Shown here: positions 1 through 12,800 of the stretch, one piece after another
Layout: each line of letters opens with the position of its first letter
Position numbering within the stretch: position 1 is the first letter of the stretch
NCBI RefSeq assembly: GCF_023856365.1
Contig: NC_064549.1
Span: forward strand, 11,177,608 to 11,241,607
Reading direction: 5' to 3'
DNA from: Brienomyrus brachyistius
Lineage: Eukaryota > Chordata > Actinopteri > Osteoglossiformes > Mormyridae
Length of the DNA stretch: 64,000 nucleotides
Notes under the pieces: generated by a model
Told to the model about the DNA's origin: nothing
Seen by the model: the letters and a program-made list of their open reading frames with translations, nothing else
Databases searched by the model: none
Program-made: the position numbers and the translations under genes

Positions 1-364
1 CAGTAAGTATGTTAGTGTTAATTAATACATAATAGCATAATGCTATATTATTTCTGTTCCCTCGAGGAAGGTTTTACCATTACAAGATCTGCATCTTAAC
101 CTCTATACTGCATGCAATGCTACGAATACTAAAAATAGTCCAGTCAGCAGTTTTGCAAGTAATTTATTACTGTCAGTATTTTGGCTGAAATGTATGTGTA
201 CACCATCTAATGAGCTACGATATGCATCCATATTACTTGAGCACCAAAACGGTGCATTCCAGAAATAAACCTCACTGCAAACACTGCAGCAGTTGCATTC
301 AATTTGAATATCATGCATATGCACGCAATCCCCTCCCCGCCGCATTCCGCAGAGCCCCCTGCAC
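1..364 (-). other. atm: ATM intron, left edge of window
   Basis: Sequence beyond the donor of the last visible ATM exon. No coding signal seen; the next exon is outside the window. Confidence 0.6.
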
Positions 365-3300
365 CTTCATCATGCTGTTGACTTCCTTGACATCCGAGTT
401 CTCCAGCCAGAGAGAAGCCAGTCGGAACACCCACATGTCGTGCTCTTCGCCCAGCCCCAGACACTGGATGTAGTTCTCCACAGCCTTGCACAAGAAGCGC
501 AGTCGGTCGGCTTGCAGGTTGGCCAGCGCCCGCTCGTCCAGCTCCAGCTCCCGCTGCACCTTGACGGTGTACCTGCATAAGCCAACACGTCACACCCGCT
601 CCAGAACCCCAGACTTACACTTGGTTTAACAGAATCACCCAACATTTATTCAGGACCAATGAACCAACCAGTAGGATATATTCAACGTCCTTCGCTTCAA
701 GCTATTCTTTAGATCAGTGGAACTCAATCTGTAGTAGACGTACGGCCATTGATACTCAAAGTGCTCCCGGGTGGTACACAAGAAGACCATGGTAATTTTT
801 TATGATTTTTTTTTACAGTGATTCAGGTTGCTGTGACCTTTTACGTTTTTCACCCCTTGTGGTGCTTTGGTTTGTTCCAAAGTGGTAATTGGTCCAAAAA
901 CTTTGTGAACCACTGCTTTTGCCTCGTCATTTCTGTGGTCTACTTGCCAATCCTATGAATTCACCATGTCTTCATTGATATAACAATTAGACCCCACTCC
1001 ATGTACCACTGGACCATTTTTGTTACCCAGACAAGATTCCCCTGATACTAACTCAACGTCTCCTGCTTTTACACAGAGATGTGGCCAAACGGGAATCAAC
1101 ACAATGTGCTGGTCTCTCATCATTTCAGACTGATATTGAACTCATTGATATTCTATGTGAAGCAAGATCACCTGTTGAGGTTGACTTTGCGTTCCCTCAT
1201 GAGGTCCACTTCCACCTTGGCCTTCTCCAGCAGAGCCTGCTTGTTCTCGAACTCGGAGGACTTCATGTAGTTCACGATGCTCTGGTACTGCGCGTCCGAG
1301 AAGCGTGCCAGCGACAGAAAGGCCTGGGTCTTCTGGCTCTCCAGTTGGGCGCTGGTTCCGTCTCGGTGGTTCTCTATCACTTTCACTGCCTGTCAAAACA
1401 TTGTTCAAGTGCTTTATTATGAAAACGTATTCAAAAGGTTAGATTGCAAAGGGCTGGATGGAATTATAGAACACTGCAGTTGATAACTATAAAAGTTTTT
1501 TGCAAGCGTTCCATTCATAAGCCAACTTTACCTTCTCTAGATATTCCTCCAGGACAATTCCAGGGCTCACCAGGCAAGTCTCTGCCAACCAGTTACCACA
1601 GAGCCTCAAACACTCAGCCAACACTGGCATTAGAGTGGAGTCAAACTGCACCTATCGAAGAGTAAGAGAAAAAGAGAGTGACGCGACTTGAATGAGACAA
1701 AGGTGATGGGATAGTTCAACACCGCAGAAAACGTATTTGCCTGGCCAGGCTTATAAAGACGGGGGCGGCATGGTGGTGCAGTGGTTAGCACTGTTGCCTC
1801 ACACCTCTGGGACCCGGGTTCGAGTCTCCGCCTGGGTCACATGTGTGCGGAGTTTTCATGTTCTCCCCATGTCGTCGTGGGGTTTCCTCCGGGTACTCCG
1901 GTTTCCCCCCACAGTCCAAAAACATGCTAAGGCTAATTGGAGTTGCTAAATTGCCCGTAGGAGTGCATGTGTGTGTGAATGGTGTGTGAGTGTGCCCTGC
2001 GATGGGCTGGCCCCCCATCCTGGGTTGTTCCCTGCCTTGTGCCCATTGCTTCCGGGATAGGCTCCGGACCCCCCCTGCGACCCAGTAGGATAAGCGGTTT
2101 GGGAGATGGATGGATGGATGGCTTATAAAGACGCCGCTGCAGACCCTAAAACACAGCATCCGTGTCTGTTCTCGAAGGGGCTCAGGACACTCACCTGCTC
2201 ACTAAGCGTTTCTATCATCTGCTGAAGGATTCCCAGCGCCAGGCCCTGCTCCTTCTTGGCCCAAAACACCTGGGCCTCCTCCAGCTGCCACGCAGACGGT
2301 CCTGCGCCCCGGCCCTCTCCGTCGAGCTGCTTCATCTGAAACATGGCTCGCTCCGCCAGCTGTTGCGGGGGCGGAAGCGCGCTGTGTTAAAGCCAGCAGG
2401 GGGAGCCAGGGAGCAGATGAGGTGCTGAACTCTGGGCTGGGCACTGCTCCCAGGTGCTCCGTACTTCTCTATAACAGCTGGAGCTTCTGGATGACTGCAT
2501 GATTTCTCAGCATGGAGAAGTTTGTATAACCGACCTCTGCAGGGTGGCACAGTGGGTCAACATCTGGTCTCACAGCCAAACCTTCTGTCCGCTTTATTGT
2601 CATCTTTAACAAGGTACATGGCGCTAAACTGCTTCTAGGCAAAACATCCGGCTGCATCGAAGGGTTTTAATTTAGCAGAGACTTTTGTCCAAAGCGACAT
2701 AAGTGTGGCTCAGACAGCAGGATCAGCTAATGTGCCAGGAACAACTGGGGGTTAAGGGCCCTGCTTAAGGACACCACTGGATTACAACTGGGGGTTAAGG
2801 GCCCTGCTTAAGGACACCACTGGATTACAACTGGGGGTTAAGGGCCCTGCTTAAGGACACCACTGGATTACAACTGGGGGTTAAGGGCCCTGCTTAAGGA
2901 CACCACTGGATTACAACTGGGGGTTAAGGGCCCTGCTTAAGGACACCACTGGATTACAACTGGGGGTTAAGGGCCCTGCTTAAGGACACCACTGGATTAC
3001 AACTGGGGGTTAAGGGCCCTGCGCTTAAGGACACCACTGGATTACAACTGGGAGTTAAGGGCCCTGCTTAAGGACACCACTGGATTACAACTGGGGGTTA
3101 AGGGCCCTGCTTAAGGACACCACTGGATTACAACTGGGAGTTAAGGGCCCTGTTTAAGGACACCACTGGATTACAACTGGGGGTTAAGGGCCCTGCTTAA
3201 GGACACCACTGGATTACAACTGGGAGTTAAGGGCCCTGTTTAAGGACACCACTGGATTACAACTGGGGGTTAAGGGCCCTGCTTAAGGACACCACTGGAT

Positions 3301-6300
3301 TACAACTGGGGGTTAAGGGCCCTGCTTAAGGACACCACTGGATTACAACTGGGGGTTAAGGGCCCTGCTTAAGGACACCACTGGATTACAACTGGGAGTT
3401 AAGGGCCCTGCTTAAGGACACCACTGGATTACAACTGGCAAACATCTTTTTTTTCTTTATCTTTCTTTTTTTTGGCAAAAAAACTGGCAAACACCTGATC
3501 ACGGGTACAGAGTCCTAAGCAACAGGGCTGCGTACTTTTTAAATTTAACACAGAATTCCAACTCTTCAAATCAACTCGGACAAAGGCCAACCTAACCAAA
3601 AACCTGTGGGATCCAAATGCCGCCGACACATTCATGGTTCTCACAAGAGAGGAAGCAGAGGCGTTCGCATACCTGAGTGTTTCCTGCCTTGCGGGCCAGC
3701 TTGCACATCTCCATGAGATGCGAGGTCAGACCCATGTGCAGGTGCTCCTTCCTTTCGCCCGCCTGCTCCCGTCCAATCAGCAGCTCCTGCGTCGTGGTGC
3801 GCAGGGCCATGATCGGCTCCAATAGGCCGAAATCACTGTCAATCAGGAGCTGCGAGTGCTGCTGCCAGCCACTGTACAGTTCAGCCAGACCAGCTTCTGT
3901 CACAGACCTTCATGAGGATAAATAGAGGGCGGGGTTATAACCCAAAACAAACCCAAATATCCCACTGGGCAAAAGTAGCTTTTTTTATAATACACTTTCA
4001 TATAATTAGTAGATGCTTTTATCCAAACAATTAAGAAAGCAGGATAAGCAATTAGGATCTCGTTCAATGGCCCAGTGGTGAAATAACTCTGTATGGGATT
4101 TGACCCAACAACATTCACAACCACGGGTGCAGAGTCTCAATTCACAGAGCCACACACTACAAACGCTAAGAAGCTGGGGTATATCAAGCAAGATCTAAAT
4201 ATATAAGATATGCATTTTTTTATGAACTGAACATTTTAATGAACATATGATAAAGATTCAGAGTAGTTCATACTATCAAGCAGTAGCAAAAGCAGTGGGC
4301 AACCATGCAAATGGCAGATGGGTGGCAAAACCGGCATGGACAATGAAGACTAGTTTTCTGGAACAAGACAGACATGCAGAATCAGCCTCACCACCTGCTT
4401 CGAAACCTTTAAGACAGCATTTCCCAACCCGGTCCTCGGGGACCCCGGCCCAGTCCATGTTTTTGCTTCCTCTCAGCTCCTAGCGCATGTGACCCAGGTA
4501 TTCAGTGTTCCTGATTGGCTGGGAGCTGGGAGGGAGCAAAAACATGGACTGTCCGGGGTCCCCGAGGACCGGGCTGGGAAACACCGTTTCCCACTTTAAG
4601 GAAACTCAGCCAGCCGACGCGTCCCACAGCTAGAAGACGCTCAGGGCGAAGCGAAGGTCCCGTGAAGGTGAAACGGGGGCCGGGGGGCACCATGAGTCAC
4701 CTGGAGCAGAGCAGGCCGACGCTCTCCAGCTCGCTGACCCTTTGCAGGTTGCAGAGGGTCGGGTACAGCGAGGATACAGCCTCCAGACTGCCGCGACACA
4801 GCTCCTCCACCTCGGAGTACCTGAGAGACACGCACGCACACACACACACAGATTATCTATATCTTTGTGGGGACTCGCCATTCATTTCTATGGACATAAC
4901 CCCAATTCAACCCTAAGAAGCCCTTATCCAACGCATTATATTTCAGTGGATCTCAGCTATGGTTTTTCCTTTGATACAGTTTATGATACCTGATCCCAAG
5001 ACCAATACGAAAATTAAACTATATGCTTTGGCGGTTGGGGTGGCGAGGTGACTCAAAAGACACTCCCGGTGTCACGTGGGTTTCTCCGGTACTCCAATTT
5101 CCTCCCACAGTCCAAAGACAAGAAGTTAGGCTAAAGGTCTCTTCTGCTGTCAGAGCTGGGTCAATGTGTGCAAATGTGCGTCTTGCACATCCAAACGCCT
5201 GGCACAGACATCAAGCTCTCCAAGACCTTCACCCGGGAAATGGCTCAGGAGATGAAAACACCGGACTATGGCTCTAACAAGAGTAGTGGGAAATGTTTCA
5301 ACTTCGACGTGACCGTAGGCATTTTCACCTGGCACGCTTCAGCATTCCGTCAAAGGCGGAGAACTCTTTGTCCCTAAGTGCTCGCAGGGCGCAGAACACC
5401 GACTCGTTGAACCCGGGATCCAGCTTTTCGCTCCTGGAACAGAAGAGGAGAACGCAGAAGTCAGCAGGCCAGCTGCCGTTTCCTCTTCCCCAGCGATGAC
5501 ATCACGGGCACGGCTGCTGACCGCTCCGACAAGTCGCAGTCCCACTGCGAACTCCTCCAGGCTGCCTGGAACCTTTTTTCCCGTAGCTCCGCCCCCCACT
5601 CCACCCCCTCGCTCTCCAGACCACGCAGGTAGGTGGCCAGAGTGCTGCACAGCCCAGAGTTCTGCAAAGCCTGGGTGGAGGGAAAGGAGGTTGAGTTAGA
5701 AGCTGTTTGTCTGGCGGCCTCTAGAGGATCCAGCAGAAATTACACACTGCCCCCAGCTGAACTTCCATAGCGCCACCCACCTCCAAGATCCCCACTTGGC
5801 GTGTGACCTCAGGAAGGCTGGAGTGAAGGTCATAGGACGTCAGCGCCTTCCCCCACAAGGCCTCATGCTCATAGGTCCTGATCCTGTCACATGACCAACG
5901 TGTCACTTTTTAAACCTCTCACACAAACACATACCTAAAGTGCACACAAGTTACCTCGTTATAGGGCTGACCACCTTCCCTGCGCCGCACCCATACAGAC
6001 TGTCCGGCTCACCAATACTCCTGTATGCCTCAATCAGCAAGTCCTACAAAGTTAGGGATGAGATGAGAGATGAGAGATGAGATGGTACTTTACCGCCCCC
6101 TAGAGGAACACTGGGACATAGCAGCATCTCAGATTCTGATAGCAAAAAGGGACAGAAGAAATAATAGAAGTAAAGGTACAAATCAATAAAACAAACCGTA
6201 TAACATAAGAAAACAGGAGACTTAATGAAAGACCTGAAAAATTGTTTCCCCATGTGCCATGGAGCAAGGAGTGTTTCAGTGAAGTCACTCCTCTATAGCA

Positions 6301-6802
6301 AAACAATCTTATGGAAGTGAGGGGAGGCGTTGCTCAATGACGGAGAGCTGGGGCGGGGGTCAAAGATGACCCCCAGAACTGAGCCAGCATTACTGAGGAG
6401 TTTGTTCAGTTGCCTTGGGAACTACTGACAGACCAGGAAATACTGGATTTAATTCATGAACTCATGTCACCTGAAGGCTGATGCCGGAAGCCTCCATGCT
6501 CCTCTCGCTCAGACTGGCGATGGAGAAGTTCTGACTGCTCTCTTCGAATACGATTCTCCGTGAGACTTTTTGCTGGGTCCTGAGGTGAGAAGGTTTCATA
6601 CGATTGGGGGAAAATGAACGCAAACCACGGGTAAGGCCGTAAACGTCAAAAGCAAAGATTTGTTGCATAGTTACTAAAAACTACATACTCCATCCAACCC
6701 TCCATCCATCCATCCATCCCTCCCCCCATCCATTTTTCATACCCGCTTATTTTACAGGCAGAGGATAACCCAAGATGGGACACCAACCAATCACAAGGCA
6801 CG

Positions 6803-6840
<38 letters not shown>

Positions 6841-9800
6841 ATTCACACTTACAGGCAATCTGACAGTTACAGTTCACGTTTGCATGTTTTTTGACTATGG
6901 GGGAGAAACGGGGGAACCCAGAGGAAACCCTATGATGACACGGAAAGAACATGCAAATTCCACATGTATGGAACCCTGGCAAAGACCCTAACCTTGGTTG
7001 CAGAGGTGTGAGTTAACAGTGCAAACACAGGGCTAATAGCAGAGTGCTAACACAGGGCTAATAGCACAGTGCTAACACAGGGCTAATAGCAGAGTGCTAA
7101 CACAGGGCTAATAGCACAGTGCTAACACAGGGCTAATAGCACAGTGCTAACACAGGGCTAACCACAACACAATCAGCTCATCATTTTATTTTTATTGTAC
7201 AGACTGTTTCTGTTGCTTGACTGTGGTATCTATTAATACATGTTCATGTTCAAGTTGAACTAGTAATTGGTGTAATCATCCCTAAGGTTAACAAATCAAA
7301 GTGGAATTGCTACAGATTTTTGGAAATTAGAAAAAGGGCTATAAAATGTATACAAGTTGGTTTGGAATCACGGCGGCTTACGAGTGGCAGGTGCTATAAA
7401 GATGTACCTTTGGTTCTGCTCCATGTCGGATCGGATCTTGTCCATGTATATCTCGGTGTAGAGCAGCGCTGTGAAATGGGCGGAGCACCACTGAGCCGCC
7501 CGGGCCACCTCTAGGTAGTTCAGGTCCAGCCAGAAATTTGAATGGCAGACTGTCCCATAGGTGATGCTAGGGCAGGACACACGACGTCTTACAGTAACAG
7601 CGAGCAACAAACAGGCAAAGGTGAGGCACCGGGAACACAGGCCAACCTGTCGGGCTCCAAAGGCCTCTTCTGCTGCCGGAGGTGGTCGACGACGGCCAGC
7701 ATCGTACGAAGAGAGGATTTGTCCAGCAACCCTTGGTTTGAAATATCCGATTCACTTCCTGAGGAAATAAATTCAGGCTTTATTGTAAGGCACCAAGTCC
7801 CAAATACTAAGCACGAGGAATCTAATCTAAAACCGAGAAGGATTTGTTTCCATAATACATATTCCTACAAAATACACAGGTGCCTTAGACAAAACTAAGT
7901 AATAATAAGAGTTGTCAGCAAAAATCTAAATATTTTTAAGTGTCAAAGCAGTTTTTATGTACACTTTTACTGTAAACAGCCAACTTCTAATGTTCAAAAT
8001 TAAAATATAAATACATCGGGTTATTCACTCGTACAAACATGTAATGAATAAACTGTTGGATGGATGGATGGATGGATGGATGGATGGATGGATGGATGGA
8101 TGGACACTGACTGCAAATAACTCGAGTGAATCAACAGATTAAAATCTACATAAACAAGTGGCCCCTAAACTTGATCCTGCAGAGGCCATGTCTGGCACCT
8201 TAATTGCTATGTTGGTATCAGGTTTAGGATTTCTCCGGGAGGGTAACTAGGTGGGGGGGGGGGGGGGGAGTGGATAGGGGGTGACCGACCAGAATCTGCA
8301 GGGAGGGGCGTGGTGGAGCGGCTGCAGGCAGAGACCGCCCTGGAGAAGCAGGTGAAGAACTCGCGGATGTGGCTGGAGAGGAGAGCCCTCCAGGAGCCGT
8401 CAGCGTCGTGCAGCAGGATGTCGTGGATAAAGAGCAGCAGAACCTTCTGGCAAAAGTCCGTCTTCACCTGAAGGCCAGAACATCAGAGTGGAGAAGCGGC
8501 TTAAACCAAGTGCGGGACTCACATTTCAAAGTGATTATCCTGCACATAATTTGGAAAATACTACATCACTACTAAACAGTCACAAACTTATGAAGCTCAC
8601 ATTATTAAAATGTAACCATCGGGAAGTTTTCTAAACCCTGTGGATCACCAGATTTTTGACTGTTGTTGGCCAGAATTCACACTTTGGCCCATCTTCCTTC
8701 TGCCCCATCACTTTCAGAATTCCTCTACTAACTGACACCTGTCCACGTTCCCTGTATGTTCTTAATGTTGAACTTCTGGCCACAGAATAGTGTTATTAGG
8801 CTCCTGCTTTGTTAAACGATATTGTGTCGCTCCTGCTCCAATACTGCTTACTCCCATACCTGAGCATTCATAGAGAGTTCAGTCTCGCTGCACTGGTTTA
8901 CTTTTGACAGCATGTTTTATTACTGATGTGCTATTTTCTCACTTTGAACAAAAGCGTCTGATGCATGAATATCCTTTAAGGGGCCCTAATCGGCATTTGT
9001 CAGGTCCGGCCCTGCTCACCTCACACAGGGGGCGTGAGAGAAGCAGCGCCTCACTCGTAACCCCCCCGCTGTCCACGAGGGCCACGCAGAGGCTCTTCAG
9101 CCAAACACTGTGTCGATTCTGCTGGGGCACCCAGAGCTCGGAGATGTCCAACTGCTCCCTGGAACCTGGCTTCGGTTCAGCTCTTTCCTCCAGCGTCTGG
9201 GCACAAGACATTAGAATCTCCTGCATGACACCAGTATGTTGCCTAAAATAACCTTCCATCCAACACTCTCCTGCCTTCTTTCTACAACCTGATTCTCCTC
9301 TTACGCCCAAACTCTGGGTAGATGTCATTCATAATGTCCTGCTCATTATGTTGACCCTTTAAAAATAGCTGGATGACTGACCTTCCTTTTTGTTGACCGC
9401 AGAGGGCTGAAATAGACCAGCATGGGGTCCCGGCTGTCCTTGTGCACCTCCCAGAACTTCGCCCCAATTCTTGTGGCCAGGATGGCTTTCAGACACTGAA
9501 CAGATGCCTGCCTCACCTTAATGCTGACAGAGATGGATGCCTTAGATAACGAACCGGGCTGGACCCTTTCAGAGGTGATATACACCTCACAGCCAGGCAG
9601 GACCCTTACCATGGGTGAACCAGGGCACTGTTCATGCAGTTGAACACGATGAAGGTCCACTGGAGCTCCAAGTCAGGGAAGAGCTTCGCGGCCTTGGCGT
9701 TGACCTGGTCTTTCTCATGGAGGAGAGCGATAGTGGACAAGTCCACAGGCCCCAATTCTCCCAAGCAGCTCCCAACAGCCTCTGCAGAGAAGATGCCTCA

Positions 9801-12800
9801 TCAGAATCAGTGGTTCTGGTAGGACTTAAAGCCAAAAAGTCCCAGATGCAAGCATGCTGGTCCAGTCCATCACCACTACAGCAGGTACATACCTAAAACA
9901 TCCCTTCCCCCAGGGTGGTTGACGGCCATCTTAGAAATCTGCAGAAGGTTCAGGACCAGCTTCATGAGGACACTCTCCACGGGGTCAGCTGTAAACGGAA
10001 CCAGACAAAAGCAAAGTCAGCTCTTCCCTGAAGTGGGTTCCTGGGTGTAGGGGAGACCTTAAATCTGCAGGCCCACCCTGGCACTCCAGAAGCAACTTCC
10101 TGATCGCCCCCTTGTGAGTGCTGAGCTGCATCCTGAGGTCCTTCAGGCCTTCCAGCCTCGTCATGGGCAGGGTGTCACAGGGCGACACAGACAGGAAGTG
10201 GATGATCTCCTGAAATGTACAGGAAAGAGATTGTGGGATTCCCCTAGAACCGCAGTCGTGACCTCACTCTATGTGTGATGCTTTATGAACAAGCTAAGCT
10301 TAATTAAGCACAGGGATTAGTTCATAAATAACTCATCATCTCCCAAGTATTTCAGATGCACTGGCATTGATAGAGCATGAATAATAACTACAAAACTGCA
10401 GAGCACTCAAACTCAGTATAATAATAACCATAATATTTTTTTGGTTTATTTAAGAATTATGTTTACATTGCTGGTATGCATCAAGAATATCATCAAGCAA
10501 ATATCGTCTTTCATACACTGCATTTCCTAAAAGATTATAAAAAAATGGGCAGATCAAGTAAATATAAAAAAGCTATAAAAAACATGAATATACAACTGTA
10601 GCTGAATAAAGTAAATAACTCAAAAGAAAAGAACAAACTAATGATTAAACAAAACTTGGCCAATAATCCATCGGGTGATTTTCATCTCCTCGCCTTTCCT
10701 GTTACCTCTCTGAGCGTGAATGTCCCCTCGCTGTACTTCAGTGCCTGCTGAGAGGCCCTCAGCTTCCGGAAGGCCGGCCCCGTTGGGAAGGGCTCCAGGT
10801 GCTGGATAGCGTGCTTGAAACGCTCGTTGTCCTGACAGTCGATCACCAGGAACTTCAGCAGGTCCAGAACCTTAAACCGCAGTCACCAACACGTCGAATA
10901 ATATCGCACACAGTACAGCCGCTCCTCGACTGACGAACCCATCGTAAAGTGAAAAATACTGTAAGTCTAATATGAATACACGATAGATAAGAAAATAACT
11001 ACTGTCACTGAATAAGTAAAGAATTAATTACTGCAACTAACTAAATAGCGTTAATTGAAAAGTACGTAAATGACTGCAAGGTTATTTTTGTTAACCACAG
11101 GAAAAAAAAACAAATACTGTACGAAACGTTTACACTACGGAGACTGAACACGTCGATGGTTGGAATGCTTATATGGCCCAGTATCAGTAGAAAGCAGGAC
11201 AGAACATATCGATAGCCTGTGAACAGACTGGAATTCAAAGGCGGCTACTGAATGCTCTTCAGTATTGCACCATCGCAAAGTCGGGAAAATCTTAAGCTGA
11301 ACCTAAAGGGAGGAGCATCTGTGCTGTGTGGGTCTTTATGGAACGTTTGCAGTACCCAAACAAAAATACACTGCGCAGAACATAATATATGCATGCAAAC
11401 TTCCTGCACAACTAACCCCTCTATGCAACATTTCACTAATTAAAATCTGTGCTTCGATTCCTTAGTCTATAGTACTATGGAGTCCACAGTGAGTAGGTTC
11501 TTACTTGTTGCGATACAGCTGACTGGTCGGTCACCTGGGCTGTGAGAGTACCAACAATAACCTGCAGGTGGCTCTCAAGAGCGTCCACTGAGAGCTGCAC
11601 GGCCGTCCGGCACACGGAGGTCAGCAGGTCACAGCACAGGGAGAAGCTACGGGTGGACACTTCGTCCAGGTGAACTGGCCTGGGGTCGACAGGGCAAGCA
11701 CTGCACTGTCAAACCTAAACCTGATGGCTGTAGATGCAGATTAAAGTGCAATTAGGCTGCTAACCTGCTGTTGATGTGGTGGATGAGCGTGTAGATGATG
11801 TCCCTCAGGATGAAAGCCCAGGCTCCACCCAGACCATCCTTTATCTCCTTAAGCAAGAGTCTCACAAATAAGTGGTACATGAGAAGGATGCGGTGCTTCT
11901 CATAGGCATTGGTGGTTTCTGATGCCTTCTGGCAAATGGCAAACAGAACCTTCTGGATGGAGACCTGGGGTGGCGGGACAGAAACATCCACAACATACCT
12001 GTTAAGCTGTCTTTTAAGGTAACAGCCAAGCTAGCTACGGTGTAAAGGGAATTCTGTCAACATGGGTCCAGTGCTACAGCCCATGTGGGTTTAAGATGGT
12101 GCGGACATCTCACCGGGGTTTTAGAGAGGATGGCCACCAGCGACCGGACGTTCGTGCTGTGGCACTTGCTGAGGTAATCCAGAGTGGCTTTAATGACGTA
12201 GGAACTGAAGTACGGTGGGTTTGGAGCGGGGTCCAACTGCCTGAAGGAACACCAGAACTCATTTCTAACACACTGTAACGATACACATAATCATGTGAAA
12301 TTCGGAACGTCATTTTCAGTTCGGTATGCACATTTAAATGAATACATTTATTGATATGGGTGCAGAGTAGGGCAGTGTAGGGTAATTCAGATCCAGAGAG
12401 TAAAACCAGTTGAGTATAAAGAGTCACAGTCACAGAGTACTCAGCTGGTTGGTTGAATCCCGGTCTGGACTTTTACTCTCTGGACCTGAATTACCCAACT
12501 CTGTACGGGTGGAACCTAAATTTACATATAGATTTTCAACATTAAACACATTGCGCTACTTGCGGCTCCGTGATGCTTACGGCTAATGCGGGTTACAGCC
12601 AGTCATAATCGGTGGTTTGGGAACGTTTTGGTTTCCCATTAAAATACACCAACACTGCAGAGAGTAGGTGACAAGACTAAGGCCGTCTGTCAGCTCTGTT
12701 ATACAGAACCCATACATGCTGTTGGAAACACATCCGGCATGCTAACTCGTCAGTGACGACATCGGTTTTCCTTGTTGTGCCAAAATTGCACTGGACCCTG

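Larger units (their letters stand above)
365..6579 (-). other. atm: ATM exon map 3: FAT domain, including the autophosphorylation SQ site
   Basis: Coding exons in transcript order: 6579-6471, 6043-5955, 5883-5781, 5670-5522, 5433-5329, 4820-4701, 3907-3673, 2359-2195, 1651-1532, 1389-1172, 572-365. The first encodes [20 protein letters not shown], in which Ser2010-Gln (6531-6536) aligns with human S1981-Q1982, the autophosphorylation site used as the activation mark. FAT landmarks include [53 protein letters not shown] and [16 protein letters not shown]. The domain is cut by the window edge. The donor of 5670-5522 (GTCAGC) was chosen on phase and is less certain. Confidence 0.87.

Noticed and set aside
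2740..3436. CRISPR-like regular array
   Set aside because: Units are contiguous with no unique spacers, and the DNA is vertebrate; this is a minisatellite.
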